Numbered from the stretch's first letter, positions 30,551 through 40,033 are shown. The stretch is 43,527 nucleotides of DNA from Candidatus Melainabacteria bacterium (GCA_003151275.1 PLXC01000017.1:1-43527), one strand, 5' to 3'. Notes: generated by a model from the sequence alone, not told the origin. Numbers and translations are program-made.

Positions 30551-31060
30551 TGGACCGCCGCCCTTCTTAAAATCAGATGCTTTCAGCCCTTCTATAAACT
30601 TCTTAAATTCCTGCGCCTCAGCCTCATCCTTCTCGAAATCGGCAGGAATTGTACCGTCAGCAACGACTTGAGCTGATACAAAGATGGCGCATTTTGCCCT
30701 AAGGGCAAGACCAATTGCATCGGAAGGTCGTGCGTCGATCGATTTGGTAGTATCCAGCTTGTGCTCCGGATCGTCGACCAACAATAAAATGGTTGCAAAG
30801 TAAGTGTTCGCGGCAAGTTCATTAATTTCGACTTGCTTAACTTTATAGCCTAACTGAGTAATCACATTGAGCAGCAGATCGTGTGTCATCGGCCGCTCTG
30901 GCTTAAAATTGTCAAGCGCCCTGCTGATAGCGTTTGCTTCAGCCATGCCGATCCATATTGGTAGTGCTCGTCTTTTTGTGCTGTCATTCAAAACGACAAT
31001 GGGGTGCCCGTTTCGAGCATCCAAAGCGATCCCAGCTACGAACATTTCAATCATAGACAT
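30542..31060 (-). CDS. Bifunctional nuclease family protein (DUF151)
   Basis: 172 residues. The family motif block is complete: NGHPIVVLNDSTKRRALPIWIGMAEANAI (about 17-45), RPMTHDLL (about 56-63), and SIDARPSDAIGLALRAKCAIFVS (about 106-128). Members have DNase/RNase activity in vitro and occur widely in Cyanobacteria, Thermotogae and Actinobacteria. A short acidic and Lys-rich C-terminal tail is present. The ATG at 31060 has GTGGAAG just before it. It is convergent with the LapA-like gene. Confidence 0.92.
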   Translation of the reverse strand: MSMIEMFVAGIALDARNGHPIVVLNDSTKRRALPIWIGMAEANAISRALDNFKPERPMTHDLLLNVITQLGYKVKQVEINELAANTYFATILLLVDDPEHKLDTTKSIDARPSDAIGLALRAKCAIFVSAQVVADGTIPADFEKDEAEAQEFKKFIEGLKASDFKKGGGPSE

Positions 31061-31460
31061 GCTTCCACTGAACGCCTCCCGAGCTAATTACACATCCGCA
31101 CAGGCTCATCAAACCGCGGAATTGATGCCTTATTGGGGAGAGAGATGATCACATCATCCATCTTAACTTATGCCCGAATTCCCTGGTTTTATTTGTGGAC
31201 TAGATAAATTTTTTCCGTGAGGATCGTTCGAAATCGCGGTTGTGAGTGGCTTTTTAGAAGGCTCAGGGGAAATCGCAGATCTGCCGATATATATGCAGAC
31301 ATAGTACTGGACGCCTGTTTGGACGCGAATGTTCCACGGCTATTGATGCATCGAGCAACATGCAATAAACTATTTCAACGTTTTGTCTGTTGAACGATTA
31401 AAGCTAGGCTCAGTTGCCACTACAATGTTGGCATAGAACGCCGAGCTTCACAGGCGATGA
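31061..31460. other. Intergenic region before tRNA-Leu
   Basis: About 400 bases with no supported gene. TACAAT at about 31424-31429 is a plausible -10 for the tRNA, with TTAAAG 17 bases upstream as a weak -35. I see no Y-RNA-like element, repeat or riboswitch. Confidence 0.35.
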
Positions 31461-31542
31461 GTCCGGGTGGCGGAACTGGTAGACGCGCACGTTTGAGGGG
31501 CGTGTTGGGCAACCAATGAGGGTTCAAGTCCCTCTCCGGACA
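31461..31542 (+). tRNA. tRNA-Leu(GAG)
   Basis: 82 nt. Acceptor GTCCGGG/TCCGGAC with discriminator A. Anticodon arm CACGT-TTGAGGG-GCGTG gives anticodon GAG. Class II variable arm (TTGGGCAACCAAT), T arm GAGGG-TTCAAGT-CCCTC. CCA not encoded. Confidence 0.96.
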
Positions 31543-31652
31543 AATTTTACTTATCCAAGGAAACCTATCCGCGGATTGCCTATACATCCCGAGGATTCCT
31601 CGGTCGCATCCCGTGAGCACAACATTTTTGCTAGTTCCCGAGGAGTACGATC

Positions 31653-31925
31653 ATGAACGTAACAACCACCAGAGCTCAGTGGCCCCACACCATTGATGAC
31701 ATCCTCAACTCTCTAGACGGCATCTGGGGATTAGTGGGCGCGACCAGCACGAACGGAAATCTCCTGAGACTGGAGAGAAGTCTGCACGAACCATTGGCAT
31801 ACACAATTACCGAATATCGCGGTAATGATGAATCCGATGTGGTGCGAAGAGAAACCTACGATGGCAAACAGCGCGATGAAGCAATCAAACTGTTCGCGCA
31901 AGCAATCGGCTTTCAAGTTGGTTAA
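31653..31925 (+). CDS. Small hypothetical protein upstream of HerA-like ATPase
   Basis: 90 residues, no family recognised. It is soluble, with a mixed strand/helix pattern (LAYTITEYRGNDESDVVRRE, then DEAIKLFAQAIGFQV). A strong GAGGAG site lies seven bases before the ATG. It is eight bases upstream of the HerA-like ATPase gene and almost certainly co-transcribed, so it may be a partner of that ATPase. Confidence 0.82.
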   Translation: MNVTTTRAQWPHTIDDILNSLDGIWGLVGATSTNGNLLRLERSLHEPLAYTITEYRGNDESDVVRRETYDGKQRDEAIKLFAQAIGFQVG

Positions 31926-31933
31926 TTGACCCG

Positions 31934-33595
31934 GTGAAAAAAGGCCCCAACTATTTGGGCATCATCACACAAGGCTCGCTTTCAACCGGTCTTGAAATGC
32001 GGCTCGATGTGTCACACTCAGTTGAGGACCTCAGGGTCGGTCGATTTGTAGTTGTAGAAGGCAAAAGCTCACGATTTTTCAGTATGCTTACCGACGTTAG
32101 CTTGTCGGCGAGCAATCCCACCATCCTCACCAACCCGCCTCAAGCGGATGACTTCTTGCTATCCGTATTATCAGGCGTTTCTACGTTTGGCACAGTCAAA
32201 GTGCAACCAATGCTTATGCTTGAAACCGGTGCCACCGCGGACAGTGCGGAGCTGAGACCAGTAAAGACTATTCCCAGTCACTTTTCCCACGTCAACGAAG
32301 CGACAAGCGCTGATTTCGCGCTAGTTTTCGGTGAAGAGAGTGATGATCCTGACGACGCTCACTTTAATATCGGACGGCCCTTGAATATGGAAACTCCAGT
32401 GTGCGTCGATTTGAGCAGATTTGTCGAACGTTCAAATGGCATCTTTGGCAAATCGGGCACAGGGAAATCCTTTTTAACCAGAATTTTTCTGTGCGGCTTG
32501 ATTAGTAAAGATGTAGCGTCTGTCCTGGTTTTTGACATGCACAACGAGTACGGCTGGCAGGCCATGTCCGAAAGCAAATCTGCCCCACGCGTAAAAGGTC
32601 TGAAACAACTTTTCGGATCGCAAGTGGCGGTCTTCAGCCTCGATGCAGAATCATCTAAAGCCAGAGGGATACCTGATGCTCACGAGCTTTATATTGGCTA
32701 CAATCAAATCGAAATAGAAGATTTGGAATTACTGAAATCCGAATTGGCTCTCTCTGAAGCAACGCTCGAGAATGCCTATATCGTGCGCGAAAAATTTGGA
32801 CAAGACTGGATTTCAACTTTGATGGATATGTCAGGCGAAGAAATCGACGAGTTCACCAACACACACAAGGGGCATCCAACTGCCATCAAAACTCTGCAAC
32901 GGCGTTTGAATACCGTGATTCAGAAGACGCCATATTTGCGACCGAGATGCACGCACAACTATATAGACGATATTCTGCGATATATACAAGCGGGTCGGCA
33001 CATCGTGCTTGAGTTCGGCAGACAAAATAATTTGCTGTCGTACATGTTGGCAACCAACATTATCACCCGCCGCTTACATGCGGAATATGTCAGGCGTTCT
33101 GAGCTGCACCAGGCTGATCCAGATAACGTCCCAGCGCCTCGCAAGCTAACCATTGTCATTGAAGAAGCGCACAAATTTCTGGCACCATCTGTGGCGCGCC
33201 AAACCATATTCGGAATTATTGCCAGGGAGATGCGCAAATATTCCGTCACTCTATTAATTGTCGACCAACGTCCAAGCGGAATTGATCCAGAAATTCTCAG
33301 CCAAATAGGCACCCGCGTCACGGCGCTTTTAAACGACGAAAAGGACATTGACGCTGTTTTTACCGGCGTTTCCGGTAGCCAGACATTGCGCACAGTGCTG
33401 GCGCAGCTGGACCCGAAGCAGCAAGCACTGGTTCTTGGATACGCAGTGCCGATGCCTGTAGTGGTCCGGACCAGAGCATTTGACGCCGCCTTCTACAAAG
33501 CGGTCGCGCCTCGCAGCGAAGCTGCCGACTCAGCCGACCCGAAAACTCGTCAAGATCGAGGAATTTTAGCCGCCGAGGAGGTTTTCGGCGTCTAA
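31934..33595 (+). CDS. HAS-barrel / HerA-like ATPase (DUF87)
   Basis: 553 residues, GTG start. The N-terminal HAS-barrel (about 6-95, YLGIITQGSLSTGLEMRLD) is followed by a FtsK/HerA-type P-loop ATPase with Walker A GKSGTGKS (about 172-179), Walker B TIVIEEAHKF (about 404-413), a Q-containing motif VTLLIVDQRPSGIDPEIL, and C-terminal PMPVVVRTRAF. HerA proteins are hexameric DNA translocases, usually with NurA nuclease. No NurA is next to it here; a 90-residue protein precedes it instead. The ribosome binding site is weak and coupling to the small gene is likely. Confidence 0.88.
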   Translation: MKKGPNYLGIITQGSLSTGLEMRLDVSHSVEDLRVGRFVVVEGKSSRFFSMLTDVSLSASNPTILTNPPQADDFLLSVLSGVSTFGTVKVQPMLMLETGATADSAELRPVKTIPSHFSHVNEATSADFALVFGEESDDPDDAHFNIGRPLNMETPVCVDLSRFVERSNGIFGKSGTGKSFLTRIFLCGLISKDVASVLVFDMHNEYGWQAMSESKSAPRVKGLKQLFGSQVAVFSLDAESSKARGIPDAHELYIGYNQIEIEDLELLKSELALSEATLENAYIVREKFGQDWISTLMDMSGEEIDEFTNTHKGHPTAIKTLQRRLNTVIQKTPYLRPRCTHNYIDDILRYIQAGRHIVLEFGRQNNLLSYMLATNIITRRLHAEYVRRSELHQADPDNVPAPRKLTIVIEEAHKFLAPSVARQTIFGIIAREMRKYSVTLLIVDQRPSGIDPEILSQIGTRVTALLNDEKDIDAVFTGVSGSQTLRTVLAQLDPKQQALVLGYAVPMPVVVRTRAFDAAFYKAVAPRSEAADSADPKTRQDRGILAAEEVFGV

Positions 33596-33707
33596 CTAAG
33601 AGAAATTTTTAGAGTTTCGGAGCAAGAGTATTCAACTTACTTGCCAGGGTTGAACGCTTTGAGCTAATCTAGCCTTCTGAGGACAGTCGCAGAACCACGG
33701 GCGTTTG

Positions 33708-34280
33708 ATGCAACCCGAAAAATTAGAACAAGAAGGCGACCCTCAAGACAACTTCGTCGAAGCTCGCGACCCGACCGAGCTGGCCATGTGTTTCATTCTT
33801 GCATCGGCCTACCTTGGTTTGACAAAGTACTGCTGGGAGCCGCTCATCCTTGCTCACAATTGGAAACTGCTGATAAACGTCGAAGGTTTTTTTATCACCA
33901 TCTCGGCGGTTTCCATTCTCGTTGGTTTACGCCCGTATTTGAGCCCCTCGAGTCTGCAGCTGAGCGGTAAGGGTATTAAGTACCGTGGTCCTTATTGGCC
34001 TCAACGGAAAACAGTTAATTGGGATCAGATTTACAAGGCATATCTAAGCCGCGAGCTCGTGGTACTGCTTTATCGCAACAAATCATCCAACAAGCGAATT
34101 TGGCCGATGTTCATCACTTCGATATATCTGGCCGATCGGGATCGCATCATCCCTGCATTCGTAAAATATAGCCCTGTTCAACCGGTAATTATGACGAGTC
34201 CGACGATCGTCTCCAGAATCATAATGGGAATGGTCTTCCTGGCCATCGTGATTTGGATATTGGGAATGTTGATGAATTAG
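33708..34280 (+). CDS. Hypothetical membrane protein
   Basis: 190 residues. Hydrophobic segments lie at about 25-42 (LAMCFILASAYLGLTKYCW), 52-72 (LLINVEGFFITISAVSILVGL) and 165-187 (IIMGMVFLAIVIWILGMLM). Between them a soluble beta-rich part (LQLSGKGIKYRGPYWPQRKTVNWDQIYKAYLSRELVVLLY) resembles small PH-like domains of bacterial membrane proteins. No enzyme motif. The ATG at 33708 is preferred over the TTG just before it. It is a separate unit 112 bases after the HerA-like gene. Confidence 0.72.
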   Translation: MQPEKLEQEGDPQDNFVEARDPTELAMCFILASAYLGLTKYCWEPLILAHNWKLLINVEGFFITISAVSILVGLRPYLSPSSLQLSGKGIKYRGPYWPQRKTVNWDQIYKAYLSRELVVLLYRNKSSNKRIWPMFITSIYLADRDRIIPAFVKYSPVQPVIMTSPTIVSRIIMGMVFLAIVIWILGMLMN

Positions 34281-34297
34281 GCACCGCATTCGATGCG

Positions 34298-34657
34298 TCA
34301 GAATTTCAAATTACGCAAGTAACCGATCAGTTCGTCGAGTTCAGGATCGTTGATTGTATCCTTCGTCTGAGCAGGCATAGTGCCCTTTCCCTTGCGCAGG
34401 AAAGCTTTTAGTTTTGCATCGCTAGGAAAGTCCTTCTCCAAATTTTCAAGCGATGGTCCGACTCCCGCATTGCCGCCCGGATGACATGTGTTGCAACTTC
34501 TGATAAATAGCTGCTCGCCAGTTAAGTTGGTACTGCGGCCCGCTTCACGAAAGTGCTCAGCTTGATTAGTCACGTTGATGCGCCTCACCTCTTCCGACAT
34601 TGCGCATCCGCTCAGGATCAAGGTTATAGCAAATACGAATGGATATCGGTTGCGCAT
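34298..34657 (-). CDS. Cytochrome c lipoprotein
   Basis: 119 residues. The N-terminus MRNRYPFVFAITLILSGC is a lipoprotein signal with lipobox LSGC, to be processed by LspA. A small class I cytochrome c domain follows: heme motif CNTCH (about 54-58), proline/glycine block NAGVGPSLEN, axial Met probably in GTMPAQT, and a C-terminal helix DELIGYLRNLKF. It is likely an electron carrier attached to a membrane facing the periplasm. No strong ribosome binding site; a TTG at 34678 would add seven residues. No oxidase genes are adjacent. Confidence 0.9.
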   Translation of the reverse strand: MRNRYPFVFAITLILSGCAMSEEVRRINVTNQAEHFREAGRSTNLTGEQLFIRSCNTCHPGGNAGVGPSLENLEKDFPSDAKLKAFLRKGKGTMPAQTKDTINDPELDELIGYLRNLKF

Positions 34658-35067
34658 AAAAATCGACACGATCAACAATACTTTTCTTTGAGAATCAAGA
34701 CTTTACCACAGTTTTACATGAGCAATAAATCAAGTCGACGGCACCATTTTTCGCATAGCTAGTACCAATCTTGGCTACAGGCGTTAGTGCTGTCCAGACA
34801 ATGCTTCAGCCTACTTAACATGGTGTTTACCTGGGCAGTGTACTCTTAAGTAGAGGGGCAAATTATTCGCCCATTCAAGAAAAGTTCCTTGTTTGTTACT
34901 AAATCGCTACACAGATATTCGGAACGAATTTCTCCGAAACACAATCTAAGTAATTGCCACATGCTTGATTGGTGCAGACGATATCAGGGATCAATGCGCG
35001 ACGGGGCGTAGCGTATATTGATCGAGGCCAGTGAAAGAATCCAGCTCCCTAGAACGGCTATATAGCA
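34658..35067. other. Intergenic region before murA
   Basis: About 410 bases with no supported gene on either strand. It presumably holds the divergent promoters of the cytochrome c gene and murA. A weak GGGC-GCCC hairpin is seen near 34857-34874. No Y-RNA-like or tRNA-like structure. Confidence 0.3.
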
Positions 35068-36381
35068 ATGAACCCACAAATATCTCGAGTTGATCCACCG
35101 GCCAAACAAGGTCCTCCTGAAGCAGAACAACGAATTATTATCCGTGGCGGCAAGCCACTCTTCGGCAAAGTGCGCTGCGAAGGCGCCAAAAACGCCGTAC
35201 TCAAAATGATGGCAGCAGCTCTTTTAGTGGAAGGCGTTACGGTTTTGCGTAACGTACCTGCACTAACAGACGTTCACATGATGGCCAGCATTATTCGACA
35301 CCTCGGTGCAACAGTAGACGTAGGCGACGGCGAAGTTAGAATCGACGCAACTAACGTAAACGACTTCGAAGCACCATATGAGTTAGTCAGTCAGTTACGC
35401 GCATCCTTTGTCGTTCTCGGTCCACTGCTAGCTCGCTTCCATCAAGCTAAAGTATCTTTGCCAGGCGGCTGTGCAATAGGCGAACGACGAATTGATTTAC
35501 ACGAGCGTGGTCTCAAACTACTCGGAGCCGAAGTTGGCATCGACCACGGCTACGTGTATGCAAGCGCAAAGAAACTAGTCGGCACTCGTATATATCTCGA
35601 GCGTCCATCCAATGGCGCTACCGAAAACATCATGCTGGCAGCCGTTCTTGCTGAAGGTCAGACCATTATTGAGAATGCGGCACAGGATCCTGAAATTTCC
35701 AACATTGCTGACTTCGTCAACGCCATCGGCGGAAAAATTTCCGGCGCAGGCACTTATCAAATCGTGATCGATGGTGTTAAGCAGAGTGATTTGCACGGCG
35801 CAGTCGTTGACACAATTCCAGACAGATGCGAAGCCGGCACATTCATGTTTGCGGTCATGGCGACCGGCGGTGATATCACGATAGATGGTGTCAATCCGCA
35901 TCACTTATACTCGGTGATCAACAAGTGCTCCGAGATGGGAGCAGAAATTTCGATCTTCGCACCAGATACGATCAAGGTGAAAGCCGCAGGTCGTATGCGG
36001 GCGACAGACCTGACTACCGTTCCTTATCCAGGCTTCCCAACAGATCTTCAAGCACCAATAATGTCTGTATTGGCTGCGGCAGAAGGAACTTCCATTATTA
36101 CTGAAACGATTTACGAAAATCGCTTCATGCAAGTTGGCGAGCTTCGCAGAATGGCCGCAGATATCGTCCTAACCGGCAATTCTGCAGTAATCAAAGGTGT
36201 GCCAAAATTGATGGGTGCTGAGGTCAAATCGTCAGATTTGCGAGCAGCTGCATCTTTGATAATCGCTGGATTAGCCGCCGACGGCGTAACCGAAGTCACA
36301 GGTCTAAGCCACCTCGATCGGGGTTACGACAAACTTGAAGACAAACTAAGAGGATTGGGCGGAGACATCTGGAGACGTTAG
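35068..36381 (+). CDS. murA: UDP-N-acetylglucosamine 1-carboxyvinyltransferase
   Basis: 437 residues. It catalyses the first committed step of peptidoglycan synthesis, enolpyruvyl transfer from PEP to UDP-GlcNAc. The N-terminal KNAVLKMMAAALL and the active-site loop GGCAIGERRIDLH, with the cysteine that fosfomycin attacks, are present, as is YPGFPTDLQAP and the late ENRFMQVGELRRM. A 20-residue N-terminal extension precedes the usual start region (IIIRGGKPLFGKV). A terminator-like hairpin follows at 36413-36437. Confidence 0.96.
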   Translation: MNPQISRVDPPAKQGPPEAEQRIIIRGGKPLFGKVRCEGAKNAVLKMMAAALLVEGVTVLRNVPALTDVHMMASIIRHLGATVDVGDGEVRIDATNVNDFEAPYELVSQLRASFVVLGPLLARFHQAKVSLPGGCAIGERRIDLHERGLKLLGAEVGIDHGYVYASAKKLVGTRIYLERPSNGATENIMLAAVLAEGQTIIENAAQDPEISNIADFVNAIGGKISGAGTYQIVIDGVKQSDLHGAVVDTIPDRCEAGTFMFAVMATGGDITIDGVNPHHLYSVINKCSEMGAEISIFAPDTIKVKAAGRMRATDLTTVPYPGFPTDLQAPIMSVLAAAEGTSIITETIYENRFMQVGELRRMAADIVLTGNSAVIKGVPKLMGAEVKSSDLRAAASLIIAGLAADGVTEVTGLSHLDRGYDKLEDKLRGLGGDIWRR

Positions 36382-36412
36382 ACCAAGATTCTCATCAGTT
36401 CAGTTAAAATCA

Positions 36413-36437
36413 GAGCTCCGGTATTGTACCGGGGCTC
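36413..36437 (+). terminator. Rho-independent terminator after murA
   Basis: GAGCTCCGGTA (36413-36423) pairs with TACCGGGGCTC (36427-36437), 11 pairs including one G-U, loop TTG, followed by GATTCTTT. Confidence 0.75.
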
Positions 36438-36529
36438 GATTCTTTAGTAGGTATTGGAGCGGAACAAATGCTCGCCTGAGCCCCGACTGATGAAGTTGAG
36501 AATGTTGCCCACACACACGGGAGACTGGC

Positions 36530-37894
36530 ATGCTTGTTTTAAAATTTGGCGGTACATCTGTTGGCTCCGCGGAAAGATTCGAGGGCGTCCTGAAGTTGCT
36601 GTCGAACCTGCAGAATTCAAATCAACAGGCAGTCATCGTTCTATCTGCGATGTCTGGGATGACAAATGCTTTAATTGCTGGTGCCAATCTTGCCGTCAAT
36701 CGCGACCTCAAAGGCGCGCTGCAGACGTTGGCTACCATCCGAGACACTCATGAACAGTGTGTCGAAAATCTTTTTGTCAAGTCACAGCAATCGATGAGTC
36801 TCTTAAAAGACATTGATGCTAGTTTGCAAGAACTGGAAATTCTCTTTAAGGGAATTAGCTACTTGGGCGAATTAACGAAACGGTCTTTAGACGCTGTCTC
36901 TGGTATGGGCGAGCTTTTGTCGTCGAAGATTCTGGCTGCCTATGCAGAAAGTCGCGGTCTAAAGGTTCAATGGGTAGATGCACGCGACTTCATGATTACG
37001 GATGAAAACTTCGGTAAAGCCAATCCGTTATGGGCAAAGTTGATACCAAAAGCGAAAGAAAAACTGGGTCCGATATTAAATTCGGGGAACCTCGTAATTA
37101 CGCAGGGCTTTATTGGCGCTACCGAATATGGTGCTAGCACCACACTTGGTCGAGGTGGCTCAGACTTCAGTGCATCAGTAATCGGAGTAGCGCTGGATGC
37201 CAGTGAGATCCAGATCTGGACTGACGTTGATGGGATGATGACAGCCGATCCAAGAGTTGTGAAAGACGCTTTTGTCATTTCAGAAGTGTCATTTCAAGAA
37301 GCGTCGGAACTTGCATACTTTGGTGCCAAAGTTTTGCACCCGCTGACTATCGCTCCGGCTGTGGATAAAAACATTCCGGTGCGAATTTTGAACACGTTGC
37401 GGCCGGAAGCTGCAGGCACCATTATTAAAGCAAGCGTCAACGCCACTGGTTTAATTTGCGCTATCGCTTCCAAAAAAGGGATCAGTGCCTTCTTCATCAC
37501 TTCACCTCGGATGCTGATGGCTCATGGCTTTTTGACTCGCGTCTTCGAAGTGTTCGACAAACATCAAACTTCCATCGATTTGATCTCCACTTCGGAGGTT
37601 TCGGTTTCGGTGACCACAGATAGAACAGATACCTTGGAAAAAATATCAACGGACTTGGCCGAACACGGTGAGGTGCGCGTCTTATCGAACGTCGCTATCG
37701 TGACCGTTGTCGGACGCCAGTTTCGCGAGAAGAGCGGCATAGCCGGTCAAGTTTTTGATGCCCTGAGGAATATCAATATCATCATGATCTCGGGTGGGGC
37801 GTCAGACATCAACTTGAGTTTCGTGGTTTCAGAGGAGCAAGCTGACCTGGCGATAAGACAGCTTCACGATGCATTCTTCGAAACCAAAAATTAG
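36530..37894 (+). CDS. lysC: Aspartate kinase
   Basis: 454 residues. It phosphorylates aspartate at the head of lysine, threonine and methionine synthesis. The N-terminal kinase motif LVLKFGGTSVGSAERF, TLGRGGSDFSA and the substrate region around WTDVDGMMTADPRVV are present. Two C-terminal ACT domains (about 315-454, SVSVTTDRTD, then NIIMISGGASDINLSFVV) imply feedback control by amino acids. GGGAG lies six bases before the ATG. No lysine riboswitch is recognisable in the 150-base gap after murA. It is convergent with the next gene, stop codons touching. Confidence 0.95.
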   Translation: MLVLKFGGTSVGSAERFEGVLKLLSNLQNSNQQAVIVLSAMSGMTNALIAGANLAVNRDLKGALQTLATIRDTHEQCVENLFVKSQQSMSLLKDIDASLQELEILFKGISYLGELTKRSLDAVSGMGELLSSKILAAYAESRGLKVQWVDARDFMITDENFGKANPLWAKLIPKAKEKLGPILNSGNLVITQGFIGATEYGASTTLGRGGSDFSASVIGVALDASEIQIWTDVDGMMTADPRVVKDAFVISEVSFQEASELAYFGAKVLHPLTIAPAVDKNIPVRILNTLRPEAAGTIIKASVNATGLICAIASKKGISAFFITSPRMLMAHGFLTRVFEVFDKHQTSIDLISTSEVSVSVTTDRTDTLEKISTDLAEHGEVRVLSNVAIVTVVGRQFREKSGIAGQVFDALRNINIIMISGGASDINLSFVVSEEQADLAIRQLHDAFFETKN

Positions 37895-40033
37895 CTATGA
37901 ACGACTCTTGGCTGCTGCTTCAGTTTTAACTTCGGATTTGGACCGGCTCTTGGAACGTTTGCCGGTTTCTTTCGCTACAACTTTGGCTTCAGTTTTAGGT
38001 TTAGACTCTCGGTTCTTGACGGGATTGGCTTTCGCCTTGGCTGCTACTTTTGGTTTGGCTGCTACTTTTGGTTTGGCTGCTACCTTTGGTTTGGCTGCTA
38101 CCTTTGGTTTGGCTGCGACTTTTGAACTCGGTGTTGCTTTTGGCATTGGTGCTGCTGTCTCACGTTCAACAATCGGTGTTTCAAAAGCAGTATTTTGTGT
38201 TCCGACGCACGCGAGGCTCGTATTCTCCACACCTAGCGCAGTCTGTACAAGTTCGGAACCAAAATCGGGTTGAGCCTTAGCTGTGGCATTGGACTGGTCG
38301 ATAGTTGTTCCAGTAGCCGCCGCTTCCGGGCCGGTTTTGGCGAATTTCGTTTCAACAGTGCCGTCTAATTTAAGCGTGGTGGTGCCACCATTATTGGTGA
38401 CATAGATTAAGTTGCCGTGCTTATCGAAAGCTACCGACCTAATCTCTCTAGTCATTACTTTGCCCGTGCTATCTGTCATCTCCCACGTGCTCTTTTCGTC
38501 TGACAAAACCAAACACGTGCCGTCACTTATTTCCACACGGGTCAGCATGCCGCAAAGGTTATATCGGGGTTTGATCTGTCGCCCATTGGCGTGTATGGCC
38601 ATTTCAATGGTGCCACGTTGTGTTCTCGATATAGTTGCGAGCTTCTTAATTTCGCCCGCTTCAGTTTTCTGGAGTTCCGACTCAACGGAGGAGGGAGGAA
38701 CGTCGGGCGTAGCCTTTTCGATCATGTCGAACAATGCTTCGTTATTTTGCGATGGTGGCATCGGGCTTAGATCCAACATTGCGTAAGCTTTTTGCATTGC
38801 TTCAAACTGAGTATCAGAAGCTGTAGCCTGTGACGCACTAATAGTTTGAGAGATTTCTATTTGAGTGTCAGCTTGAGCAATTGGACTAACGTCGATCTCG
38901 ACAAGGTCATCAACTTTGTAATTTGCAAAGTACTCTACCTTTGCCTCGCTTACCTTGACTGCATTTGACGGTGTGAAGAGACTGCGCATAACATCGTTGT
39001 CCACGACGAACTCATCATCAGGTATAGAGTTAAGAAAGACTTCAAGGCCAACGGATTGCTCAATTTGCGATTGCAGGCTAGGTTCAGCAACCAACGATTC
39101 CGGTGCGGGTGCTTGAATGGCATCGTCTGCGGTGGCTTCTGCCTCGGAACTCATATCCGACATCCACGACGGGAGCAAATTGCCGCCCAAAGATTTCTCT
39201 TGCACAGATGTTTCAGCGGGTTGGTCATTTAAAACTGGACCCGCCCAAGGGCTTTCGCTCCAAATTTCCGTACTTGGTTCTTGAATGTTGTGCAAGGTGC
39301 TAACTACCACGGGAGCGTGTGTTTCAATGATTGGACCGCTCCAAGGTGGGGGCGCATCCAATCGAACTTCGGGTGCCGTTTGAACTTGGTTCGAGCTTAA
39401 TTCCGCGACAGGTTCTTGAATGCAATTGAACTCAGGTGAGCAGTTAGGCTCAGGAATTGATTCTTGCGCATGTTCAGAACTCTTTTGTCCGTAACCGAAT
39501 TCCTGAGCAAAGCTTGATCCGAAATCTGGTTCTCGCTGATCTCCTGATTCTTGTCCTACGTTCTGTTCTTGTTCAAAGCTCTGCTCTTGTCCGAAGCTCT
39601 GCTCTTGTCCGAAGCTCTGCTCTTGTCCGAAGCTCCCTTCTTGTCCAAAACTCTCTTCTTGCCCATTGCCTGGACCTGCCAAATAAGCCTGTGGTTCCGA
39701 GTAGCCCATAGCTTGAGCAAAACTATCCTGCGTGTGGCTGGATTGCTGTATCGCTGAAGCGAAAGGGTCGTTTTGTAAAGACGCGGATGAATTGGCGCCT
39801 TCAATCATTTTCATCTCATTGGATTCGGCTATCTGGCTGACTGATGGTATCTCAAGCTCTCGCGAAATGCTCCAAGACTTGTATTCATGGTTAAGGCTGG
39901 ATGGAAAGTAGCCTTTACTTCCAGCGCCGCTTAAGTTCTCGAGAATCTTGTTGGTTAGCACCTTTCGACTTTCACTGCCAATGACAAAATCTGTCTTATT
40001 AGTTGGTTGAGATGCGTTCAGCTTAATGCCCAT
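37895..40033 (-). CDS. Large low-complexity protein with repeat tracts
   Basis: 712 residues, no family recognised; no signal peptide or membrane segment. About 1-80 is polar. About 125-165 holds hexapeptide repeats of the type GQEQSF. About 165-470 is acidic and disordered, with recurring SPWAGPV / PPWSGPI motifs. About 475-590 is a beta-rich region resembling RHS/YD-type repeats (MTDSTGKVMTREIRSVAFDKHGNLIYVTNNGG). The C-terminus (about 635-712) is very basic, with five AAKPKV repeats then Lys/Arg/Ser-rich, like a nucleic-acid-binding tail. GGGGA precedes the ATG. The codon reading is clean despite the repeats. Confidence 0.75.
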   Translation of the reverse strand: MGIKLNASQPTNKTDFVIGSESRKVLTNKILENLSGAGSKGYFPSSLNHEYKSWSISRELEIPSVSQIAESNEMKMIEGANSSASLQNDPFASAIQQSSHTQDSFAQAMGYSEPQAYLAGPGNGQEESFGQEGSFGQEQSFGQEQSFGQEQSFEQEQNVGQESGDQREPDFGSSFAQEFGYGQKSSEHAQESIPEPNCSPEFNCIQEPVAELSSNQVQTAPEVRLDAPPPWSGPIIETHAPVVVSTLHNIQEPSTEIWSESPWAGPVLNDQPAETSVQEKSLGGNLLPSWMSDMSSEAEATADDAIQAPAPESLVAEPSLQSQIEQSVGLEVFLNSIPDDEFVVDNDVMRSLFTPSNAVKVSEAKVEYFANYKVDDLVEIDVSPIAQADTQIEISQTISASQATASDTQFEAMQKAYAMLDLSPMPPSQNNEALFDMIEKATPDVPPSSVESELQKTEAGEIKKLATISRTQRGTIEMAIHANGRQIKPRYNLCGMLTRVEISDGTCLVLSDEKSTWEMTDSTGKVMTREIRSVAFDKHGNLIYVTNNGGTTTLKLDGTVETKFAKTGPEAAATGTTIDQSNATAKAQPDFGSELVQTALGVENTSLACVGTQNTAFETPIVERETAAPMPKATPSSKVAAKPKVAAKPKVAAKPKVAAKPKVAAKAKANPVKNRESKPKTEAKVVAKETGKRSKSRSKSEVKTEAAAKSRS
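38038..38127 (-). repeat. 18-bp tandem repeats coding for AAKPKV
   Basis: About five copies of an 18-base unit (plus strand GGCTGCTACTTTTGGTTT with small variation) inside the 712-residue gene, coding for a basic Ala-Lys-Pro tract. In-frame unit length means copy-number change keeps the frame. Confidence 0.8.
39561..39664 (-). repeat. 18-bp tandem repeats coding for GQEQSF
   Basis: About six units of 18 bases (plus strand GCTCTGCTCTTGTCCGAA, three perfect copies flanked by degenerate ones) in the same gene, coding for Gly-Gln-Glu-Gln-Ser-Phe. Confidence 0.8.

Noticed and set aside
36382..36529. Lysine riboswitch before lysC
   Set aside because: The gap is short, contains the murA terminator, and I cannot find the conserved lysine-riboswitch core.
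38240..38265. CTGTACAAGTTCGG resembling the Y helix
   Set aside because: It lies inside the 712-residue coding sequence with no pairing partner, promoter or upper stem.
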